Origin: Apus apus
Taxonomy: Eukaryota; Chordata; Aves; Apodiformes; Apodidae
Reading direction: 5' to 3'
NCBI RefSeq assembly: GCF_020740795.1
Contig: NC_067295.1
Coordinates: 558,001-622,000 of the forward strand
DNA length: 64,000 nt
In this document: piece by piece, positions 55,401-64,000 of the stretch
Position numbering within the stretch: position 1 is the stretch's first letter
How the letters are laid out: each line of letters starts with the position of its first letter
Made by a program: the position numbers and the translations under genes
Notes under the pieces: model-generated
Told to the model about the DNA's origin: nothing
Database searches by the model: none
The model's input: the letters and a program-made list of their open reading frames with translations, nothing else

Positions 55401-58400
55401 GGCAGCTCTGTACAGATGGGACTCTTTTCCATCTGGGAACTGAGCCCCTTTTTGGAAAATTTCTATCATTATGGCAGCACTACTGCCAGAATCCCACTAA
55501 TGTGAAGTGTCCCACCGTACAGGCTCCTGGGGACACATGTTCCCTCCTCCTGACAATGGCATATTTTAGGGAAACCAAACAACCCAGTACTGTAACTTCA
55601 GAGCATCAAATACTGAAAATCACCCCTCCTCTGGGGCAGCATTATGGGGATCAGGTATAGAGGGCCCACTGCCAAAAACTGAACTACCAAGTCATCCCCC
55701 TCCCCAGCTGTAAACAGGGTGTCTGGCCCAAGGAGCTGCCCACCTCTCTGATGATGCTCTTGATCAGACGGTTGGCAGCCTGCAGGTCTGCAGGGTGGCT
55801 GCTCTTCAGAAGCCTTGCCAAGAGCTGTGGAGGGGAGAGCAGGGGACAGGCATGAGCAGCAGGCTGTGGGCACTGTGCTGCAGGCACACACCACAGAGGT
55901 ACAGAGGCCTGCAACAGTTCCTATAATCCTGGAAATATATTTCCCATCATCTAATCCAGATTATATTGTTGCTTCCTAGAGCTGCCTGCACACACTGTTT
56001 GGGAATAGAACTCTCTGGCTCTGCAGAGCTTCTGTGAGACCTGGAGAAACCCTCCCTTAGGGAAGTTTAATAGAAACTGACATTTTTCTGTTAAAAAGTT
56101 CACTTTTTACTACGCAAAAATTTCTGACAAAGCATCAGAGCATTCTCTAGCTGTACAGCAAGAAGCATTAGCATTTTTCTGCAGACAGTCAGTTTGAAAC
56201 AGCAAAAGCCCCCAAAATATGACAGTATCTTCTCATCAGTTTGTATCAGAGGATGGGTAGGCAAGAAAACCTCTAGGTTTACCTTTGATTTCTCTTCAAC
56301 TGTGTCAAAAATTGAATTCTGAGGTCTTGGAGAAGGGGGAGGTAAAATTTTGTCTTCTGGCACTTTGGGGTCTTCTTTTACAATCCCTGGAATGGGTGAC
56401 AGTATTTGCTCAGTGATGCCTGAGCTGTTAAAACACCAATGCCCAACAGTGGTTTTGATTTTGCACCTATTTCCTTCACCCCTCCCTAGAATTTTACAGA
56501 ATGAGATGGAGAAGCAGGAGTTGCCTTAGCACATGCCCAGACAAAAGACTTTCCTTACTCCCTTGATTTAGCACAGGCCAAATGAGATCTTCAGACAATA
56601 ACATTTGGATGTGCTGAGCTTTGGACAAGTTTCTGGGTGACAATAGCAGCAAGGACTATTAAATACGATGGAATGGATGAAAAATCCAGCTCAGGCTCTC
56701 TCTGAAGCCATTCCTCACAATCCTGGATGAGCATTCCAGTGCAAAGATCACCCTGAGAGTGTCCTGCACCTCTTCCCAGCACAACAGTGACCAGCATTGT
56801 CTGAGCAGAGGCCTCAAGGACAGCCTGAGCTCTGGCTTAATGCAGCTGTTCTTTGGTAAATCTCTTCAAACAGTTACATGCATCTTAAGTACCCAACAGC
56901 CTCGTGAGCGTGGCCTTTGTCCTTTCCTCCTTACACATGGCATTTTAGGAAAAAAGCTGAGTCACAAGTGAAGAGGACAGATATCTGTGGTCTGAAAGCA
57001 TGTGACTTGAAGGCTAAAAAGGAAACTGAAATAACAGAACTAAACCTTGTTTCTTCAGCATCTGATAAGCATCCCGGATTTTAACTTCCTGAGGAAACCA
57101 GACTGTCCAACTGAATATTACTTCTGTAACTCTTGACTTGACTTTTTCTGAAGACCAGGTTCCATAGTACTGAAAAGAAAATGAAAACATAAAGTGAGAC
57201 AAAGAAGATTAAACCCAAAACATTAGTGCCAGATGTGACATTTGGGTCTAGCCCCAAGTTGTTTGTGTGCAGTGACTGAGTGGCAAGTGGATTCCTAACC
57301 CTTTACTCACAGTGTTGTCAACGGTGTATCTTGTGGCACAGGAACCAGTGCTGAAATGCTGCTGAAGTCCAGCTCCCCTGCTGCTACCTAAGCTGATCCT
57401 GCCTGTTGAACAGGACCCAAACCCAGGCTGACCTTTGGCAGGAGGAAGCAAGGAGGAGAGCAGCCACAGCACAAGGGTTTGAGGACAGAGCATAAGAAAA
57501 CACAGGAGAGGCTCTGGGCAGCTCCTGGCATCCCTCTCCTCCACCATTTCCACAACCAAAGTTCTGTAAATCATTGCAAGGCAAAAGGGCCACAGGCTGA
57601 GGGGTCACAGCAACAAATTCAAGTTCCTGTAGAGTCCCAAATTGTCCCAGCAGAGAAAGGAGAAACCACAAAAGCTTTTCAGAGGAAGAGTCCCTAGCTT
57701 ACATCTTTTACAGGGGAATTCACACCCAGTCCTTGTGCTTGGAACCACAGAAGAATTCTGCTCTACTTCTGTGTGAGACCAATTTTTTGTATCCAACACA
57801 AACTAAACGGTGTGTCCCATCTGCAATGTCCAGCATAACCATGACCACCTACCTTTGGAGAAAGCACTTTAATCAGCTCATTCAAGAACCTGAATTTTGC
57901 TATTTCATTGTGAAATCTTTCACCACAGTTGTTCACACAGGTCTCTAGCACCTGCAGAAAACAAAATGGTACCAAACAGAAGCTGTACTCACAGGTTTGG
58001 GGAATTTTTTAATACCTTGCCATTATAATCCTAAATCTAAGAACCTTCTGGCACTGCATTCAGAAATATAAGATGCTGAGGAAGCTGTGGAGCAAGAACA
58101 TCTGTTTTTCCTTCATCCAACATCCTGAAGCAGCACATTTAAGACCATCTGCTCTGTTCCACCCATCACTGATAACTTTTGGGCCACTGTCCCTGCAGTG
58201 GGTCTACAGGCAAGAGCTGCAGACCATGAAACATCCCAGCAGAACGACATGGGAAAGAACAGCAGTTACTCCCTCTGTTAACACCCTGCTTTATGCACTC
58301 CTTGTACAATGGCAAGATAAAAGGGAGATATCCAAGAGAAAAAAAGAAGAGACAGCTATACTGTCTCTACCCCCAGACTCTATTTCCAGGTTACTGCTGC

Positions 58401-59537
58401 CTCTCTTGGCATGTGGATGAAAGCACTTACTGTGAGAGCATGGAGAGCTTCCATCTCCTGAGGTGACTGTATTTTATGTGCCAGCAGCCGCAATGCAAGG
58501 GATGGGCTGGGGAGTAGAAGCAGCAGGTCAGACTAGGCACAAGTTCCCAGGAAAAACAAGAGGCTGGTGAGGACACAGTAGCAGGACTCGCAGCCCCCTG
58601 GGTTGCAGTGGTAGACGTCAGAGATACCAATCTTGTAGAACCCAGTCTCTGGGATATGCCTCTGCAGCTTCTTTACTCTCTCGGGAGCAGCAGAGCCCAG
58701 AAGCAGTCCTGTCTGAAGGTCCCATTCCCCCCCAGCAGCCAGGGGACTCAGAGCTAACACAAAGAGCTGTCTGTCTGCCTTACCCTTCTGCCTCGGTCTT
58801 CACCTGCTCACAGAACTTCTGGATGCACTCCCAGTTTTCCTCGGGGATACTTGGGTCAGTGGCTTTATCTTACAGAGGGGGAACAGAAAAAAAAAGAACA
58901 GGCTCAGTGCGAGCAGCATGTGCAAACATGTGGCACAGGAAGCAGCTCAGACCTCACACTGCTACCAGCTGCTTTTTGGTAGAAGAGGCAGAAATGGAAG
59001 GCACAGGACGAGCAGCAAACAGCTGGTACTAAAATCTGCCTCAAACCAGCCCTGAGCACACCCGAGCCCAAGCCAGGCACCAACTGAGGTGTTGAAAGAG
59101 CAACAGCATGATGTTGCTTTTAGCACAGAGTAGGACAAAACGCTAAAAAGCATTTTCAGGCAGCTTTCCTAGGACCAGACAGCAAACCTTGCCATGCCAG
59201 AACAGTTCACCCTTTTACACCAATGCTCACCCCAAAGCTCTGCCTGAATGGCAGAAAAGTCTTTTCCAGCTTTATCCACTCCCCCTATTCAGTGCACAAA
59301 TGACTTGGTCAGGACTGGGAGGGGAGGATGGACAGGAAAGATGGGAAGCAGGAGAGATGCAGCAGGTTGAGACAGCACCTGAAGGGGTCCGTGGAGGAGA
59401 CAGACCCTTCCCTATGGAGCTGAAGCTGCTCCAGTGCCCACCCAGCGCTGGAAGCAGCACCGGAGCCAGCAGCAAAGCCAACCCCGGCCCCAGCCCCACT
59501 CACTGAGCCACTGCTCCAGCTCCCCGGTGCCAGCCAT
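49480..59537 (-). CDS. GGA2: Golgi-associated gamma-adaptin ear ARF-binding protein 2
   Basis: Seventeen coding exons as modelled, in transcript order: 59537-59504, 58868-58784, 58506-58431, 57951-57853, 57169-57046, 56386-56283, 55824-55744, 54968-54831, 53775-53694, 53496-53377, 53106-52939, 52677-52622, 52337-52186, 51562-51393, 50901-50732, 50275-50165 and 49590-49480. They give 1881 bp (626 aa; human 613). GGA2 is a monomeric clathrin adaptor sorting acidic-dileucine cargo at the trans-Golgi. Order: VHS domain (exons 1-6, with FRFLNELIKVLSPK and FSWTVWFP), GAT domain binding ARF-GTP (LLKSSHPADLQAANRLIK; QANDKLTQVL), a poorly conserved hinge, and the gamma-ear (LTVYDRNGFKAMLHFSRD; LPAFNPLLPPAVVSQVLLLA), ending ELWGRS. 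The first in-frame ATG gives a shorter N-terminus (MAGTGELEQWL) than human. Exon 13 is inferred from splice sites and phase only. Donors of exons 5 (GTTTAG) and 11 (GTTTGT) are weak. Confidence 0.95.
52186..52337 (-). other. GGA2: Inferred hinge exon 13 of GGA2
   Basis: The exon has acceptor TTTTTCAG and donor GTAAGC, runs 152 bp and starts in phase 0. The preceding exon ends in phase 0 (GAG at 52624-52622) and the next starts with one base completing a codon (G then GAT at 51562), so an exon leaving two bases over is required. This one fits. It reads AAAHNGHGETISAVQTWGLQ, then ESWEES and a Ser/Pro-rich end. No clear human counterpart was recalled. Confidence 0.6.
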
Positions 59538-59720
59538 GGACTCCTGCTCTGCTCCGCCCAAAGCAGGAAGCAGAACCAGCTCCCGGCCTGCTTGCCCCTG
59601 CAGGCAGCCCACACGAGTTTTCCTGCCGTGGAAGTAAAATATTCCCCCCCCAACACCCCGCCCCTCCGGCTGCTCCTCCCCTCACTGGCGCGCAGGGCGA
59701 GCAGGCGTTGGTGAGGGCGG
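59520..59720. promoter_or_regulatory. GGA2: Promoter region of GGA2
   Basis: This GC-richer block spans the GGA2 start codon and about 180 bp upstream and includes a CpG cluster (CTGGCGCGCAGGGCGAGC near 59685-59703). No TATA box was seen. The transcription start is not defined by the sequence. Confidence 0.5.
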
Positions 59721-59741
59721 AACCAAAAGTCACCACGTTAG

Positions 59742-59747
59742 TTTAAT
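59742..59747 (-). terminator. Candidate polyadenylation signal of EARS2
   Basis: TTTAAT on the plus strand reads ATTAAA on the minus strand, about 675 bp after the EARS2 stop and about 200 bp upstream of the GGA2 start codon. It is the best signal I saw; other positions are possible. Confidence 0.3.
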
Positions 59748-59936
59748 CATTTAAAGGTCATCATCCAAAAGGGGGAAAAAAAACAACCAACAATCCCGGT
59801 TTCCAGGTCAGGGATATTTTTAGCAGAACCACACGCATGACACGACACAGGGAGGAGAGTCCCCTCTCCCAGCAGCTCACTCAGCCCAGCAGGACACTGG
59901 GACAACTGAGAGGGCAGCAGTTGTATTACACATCTT

Positions 59937-59950
59937 ATATATATATATAA
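59937..59950. repeat. Short (TA)n run
   Basis: A run of about seven TA dinucleotides lies between the EARS2 stop and the GGA2 start codon, probably in the EARS2 3' UTR. Confidence 0.7.
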
Positions 59951-60420
59951 ATACACATATTTATGTTCTGCGTATATTAAAATATCCTCCCCACAGTATT
60001 TGCTGGGGACCCATGTAGTTGTAGCTGCAGGTACCCTGGTGGTGAAGCCCTCTCAAAAAGAGACTGGTCACTTGAGACGAACCATGCTGCTGTCAGAAAC
60101 AGCATTACTTTCTGTCCATGTGGTCTGAATTTAAACACTGACAAAAGTCTCTTTCTCCCAGCCTGCTTTCCAGGCTGTTGGTACAAGATGAATGCAGAAG
60201 GATGGACCTAAGTCTGTGTTTGGTTCCTCTACCAGACCAAGTGGCTTATGTCAGTGCAGATACATACACAGCTGGGTGACACCTGCCTGGTCTAAATCCC
60301 AGCTCATCTGACCACAGGAAATGCTGTTGAGATCCAACAGTCCAGGTCTAGGGCCATGACACATGCTGCCCACACCACCCGGGCCCCGGGCTGGCTTGGG
60401 GGTGTTGCTGCTGTCTCCTG

Positions 60421-63400
60421 TCAGCCAGACAGGGCTTTGTGGACTCGTGCAGACACTTCTTGGGGTCCCAGGGTCACCATCATCTCCGCAACGCTCGGTC
60501 CGTGCTGCGAACACAGGAGGAGTCACTGAACAAATGGAAACTTACACTTCTCAGCACATGCTCATGCATCATCACGACGGAAATGACAGGGTGATTAGCT
60601 ACCAGATTGCTGGTAGACCAAGGGCAGAGGTTTTATGAGCAATCTCAAAACACGGGTTTGGGTTGGTTTTTTTCTCCTGAAGTGAAATGCTAACAATGGT
60701 CAAACTGACCCAGGACTGATGCCAGAGCCTGAGCCAGGGCTTGGCTTTGAAGGACTTTTATAAAACTTGGTTTTGAACTTTGTAAAAGCAGATAGCACAT
60801 AAAATCCCAGTTTTTCCCAAAAGGTACAACCTTGCCAACACTCCCTGCAGCTGGCCCAGAGGTTTGTCTGACTTTAGATTTGACCACATTCCTGCTCTGA
60901 CAACTCCTGCCTTTCTGAAACTTTCACAACAGCCCTTTTCTCCAGAGCTGCTGTCCAGTGGTACATTCACTCATAATAGCAACTGATGTCAGTCCTTGTG
61001 AGATGTCCAAATACCAGCATCTTCCTATCACAGAGAAAATAGCTGTTAAAAAAAACCCAGAAGGTCCCACTCTCAGAATTTTTATTTTTTACCTGCTGCC
61101 CACTGAGAGCCAAGCGAAGGAGTTTCATCACACTGCTGTACTTGGTCTCTTTGGTTTGCTTCTGGAGGCTTTTCAGGTCTTTGTTCAACTCCTCCATGGA
61201 CAAAACTGCTGCCTTCCTTGTCATGAGCCTTTAGGAAAGAAGATGTCCTTAGTCTGGGACATACAAAACACAGGATTCCTTCCCAGGAACAACTAATGAC
61301 TTTGATGACTGCCAGCCACCTCAGACTGGCTTTGCAAAATCTTCTGGCAAGGACAGCAGCTCAGGGTAAACTTTCCTGCCCTTGGCTCCTGCTCTGTGCC
61401 AGGTCCTAGGCTAGCCAGCCTGTGTGCCACCCTGACACCACTTCCCAGCAGCCAGAACTGCCAACTGGCAGCCAGGGACTGAGAGATGGAAGCAAGAGGA
61501 GCCTCCGGGAACAAGCTCTTCAGAATGACAGTGATTCCCACTGGACACAAACTAGGCTCATTCCAGAGACCCAAAAGTCTCATGACACAATGTGAACACG
61601 TTGACAAACGCCCTCACACTTTTCCAGCTGGACACCAGAGCAGACAAAAGCTCAGGGGATCTGGTGGGAAGGCCCTGCCGAGGCCACTGCTCCCTCAGCA
61701 CAGGCTGCTGTGCCTTGTGCTCTACAAACCCCAGGTGTTTGAGAGCTCTGATGGGAGCTTGCCTGCTGGCAAGCTGCTTTTCAAATAAACACATGGAATT
61801 TCTCACCAGTTATTAACTACAGCACCTTCCAAGGTAGAGCAAATGAAATGCCCAAGATGGATAAGCAGCCCCAAGCAATGCTGTGGGGCAGGCAGGTGGG
61901 GGTGTGCAGAGCTGGGAACAGACACTTACCCTAAGACTAGTTTTCCTATTTCATCTACTTCTGCAGAAATAGTTTGCAGCTGCTCTCGGGACACCGAGGG
62001 CCTAACCCATAAGTAAGAATAATCAGAGGACACCAGATTCTCCAGGAAGCTTATGTGTCCCTGTAGAAAGAAAGCAAAGCTGTGAGGCTGAGGGTTGAGC
62101 TAGAGCAGACTCATCCTGCCTGGGCTGCACCGACACTGCAGGTCCAAACACACCACGACCTCGCACCCCACACTGCTCAGGGGATCACTGACAATTAGGC
62201 AGCTGAGCTGGTCACACCCACAAACCCAAAGGCTTTATTCTTCACCAGGAATCCCCCAGATACCAGAGAAGCATCCAGGGCAGACTGGGAAACAGCTGGG
62301 TTCATCCTCCTTCCTGGCAGTGGGAAGAGCCACAACATCATCTGTCCCCTTCACAGCCAGCACTCTGCCACTTATCCCAGATCTGGGCTCCCAAGGCACA
62401 AACCCCACCAGTTTAACCAGAGCTTCATTTGCTTCTGCAAAGAGGTTGCTCTGACTTTGCTTCAAAGCACAGAGCAGTGGAAAAGTAGAAGCACCTTCTG
62501 CTGCCCAGCCAGCAGAGGTGACAGGTCTCCTGGCAGGAGGGGCTATGGGTGCTGCACCTTCCACCACATGCCAGCTGCATCCCAGGCTACAGCAGAAGTG
62601 CTGCTTGAAGGCTGTCACCACACATCTAGCCAAAGCTACAGCTGACCTGGTCCAGCACTACTGAGAGTCCTGCTCTGAGCAGGAACCAGAGACATCTTCC
62701 AAGAAACATCCTAGAGTCCCATGATTCACTTTCATGGCAGAGAGACATCCATGCCCCTCTGCCAAGGGAGCCCTTGGCTGGCTCGGCAAAGTGCAGATGA
62801 GTTTAAGACTCTGCAGAGGCCACCAAGATACTCACCACGCCCGTTCCTACAGGTCAGCTAAGTATATGAGCTGATTCTGCAGCCCTTGCACACAAAACCA
62901 CCCGAGCTGGCTGCCTGCAGGCTGTGGAGCTTCAGAGCTCAGATCTCAGTGCCCAGGTCTCAGCCAAGTCTCCCTCCAGGAATCCCACAAAACCTCAGCT
63001 CCCCAGCAGGCTGACAGTGCTACTGCTGCTCGTACTTTTCTCAGCAGGAGGACTCGCTCCACATACTCCTTTTCTAGAACATCTCGATCTATGTGTTGAT
63101 CCCCATAGACGTGCTCCACCAGCAGCTGCAACTCTCTAACCAGCTTCTGTCGCAGCCCTTCATTCTCAATGTGACGGACGAGGTGAATCCTGGAACAAAG
63201 AGGGAAACTGGACTGCTCTGGGTCAGGCTGAAGCTAATCATCCCAACCTCACAACACTTACCAAACAAAACTGACAGACAAAGCCAAGTCCCAGGAATAA
63301 ATTCTCACTGACATACACATGATTGAGTTTGAAAGTTACTGATGTTTATACCTGTTGAACTCTGGGAGTTTTTCAAGGTCCAGGAGGGCAGAATGGGTTG

Positions 63401-63460
63401 TAATTCTGCCTATTTCAAACTGCGAGATCAGCTCCTCCAAAGTCCTTCCCATCTGTTTCT
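60421..63460 (-). CDS. EARS2: Mitochondrial glutamyl-tRNA synthetase, 3' exons (partial)
   Basis: The last five coding exons, in transcript order: 63460-63352, 63189-63036, 62060-61930, 61228-61093 and 60504-60421 (stop 60421-60423). Borders and phases agree. EARS2 charges mitochondrial tRNA with glutamate in the matrix. The visible part is the C-terminal anticodon-binding region; the Rossmann catalytic domain with its HIGH and KMSKS-type motifs is upstream, outside the window. Recognition rests on [67 protein letters not shown] and the last exon [13 protein letters not shown], all in the human order. It ends VHKALSG. The gene runs tail-to-head into GGA2, with 0.88 kb between the EARS2 stop and the GGA2 ATG. 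Confidence 0.95.
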
Positions 63461-64000
63461 CTGCAAAACAACCCAACATGGGAATGAGACGTCCACTCTC
63501 CTGCAGAGCAGCAGTGTCCCTGCCTTCCACTGCCAGCCTGAGGCACAGGGCTGGGGCAGGGGGTGACACAACAGAGCCACTTTTCACAGTGCCAACAAGG
63601 GATGTACCCCAGCAAACAGGAGGGAACTGGGAGCAGCCACACCTGGGAAGCTTTCCCCTCCTTAAGAGCAAGCTCTTTGGTGGAACACCCCTTGCATCAG
63701 TCAGCTAAAAAGAATTAACACTCAGCCTAGAAGCTCCGCTGCCCAGGGAAGGTTTCATTCCCCAGCAGAGTCCCCGAAACACAAGTCAACTTGTGATCCC
63801 CACACAGCAAGAGCAACAGAATTGACTCAACCTCTCATGGTCTTTCAGGTTAAACAAGAAGTGTGACAGACGTAACACACAACACTGCAATTATTAACCA
63901 CAGAATACACCTTTTCCCAGGAGTTTACAGACAGTTTCTTCACCTTGAAATGAATGTTGTTGCAAGTGGGAACCCATTAAGCACCAGAGTCAATTTAAAT

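Overview
The window is vertebrate nuclear DNA, most likely from a bird. It contains CR1-type LINE fragments, compact introns (SCNN1B coding exons fit in about 8 kb, COG7 in about 19 kb) and a gene order that, as I recall it, matches human 16p12.2: SCNN1G, SCNN1B, COG7, GGA2, EARS2. I assigned genes by translating exons, checking GT/AG borders and codon phase, and comparing with human proteins from memory; no database was searched.

Layout: 1-1267 (+) holds the last three coding exons of SCNN1G (ENaC gamma), followed by a roughly 1.2 kb 3' UTR. From about 2.5 to 16.8 kb there is no recognisable protein gene. This stretch holds CpG-rich patches, one short tandem repeat, and splice donors that could belong to a noncoding first exon of SCNN1B. 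Twelve coding exons of SCNN1B (ENaC beta) lie at 16787-25026 (+). Between 25.1 and 29.8 kb SCNN1B and COG7 converge; there is a weak candidate for unrecognised minus-strand exons there. COG7 (17 coding exons, complete, 769 aa) runs on the minus strand from 48751 to 29808. GGA2 (17 coding exons as modelled, 626 aa) runs on the minus strand from 59537 to 49480. The last five exons of EARS2 lie at 63460-60421 (-), and its 5' part is outside the window.

Function: SCNN1G and SCNN1B encode two subunits of one heteromeric epithelial sodium channel and sit in tandem. COG7 (Golgi tether, lobe B) and GGA2 (clathrin adaptor at the trans-Golgi) both act in Golgi traffic, but nothing in the sequence suggests shared control beyond adjacency. 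EARS2 is the mitochondrial glutamyl-tRNA synthetase.

The most unusual signals are these. (1) A nine-copy, 18-bp coding repeat in SCNN1B adds nine N-glycosylation sequons to the extracellular domain. (2) A run of seven C near the SCNN1B 3' end puts the conserved PPPNY motif out of frame. (3) A 36-bp minisatellite spans the exon 6/intron 6 border of COG7 and copies the splice donor four times in frame. (4) A 17-bp tandem array lies just upstream of the COG7 start codon.
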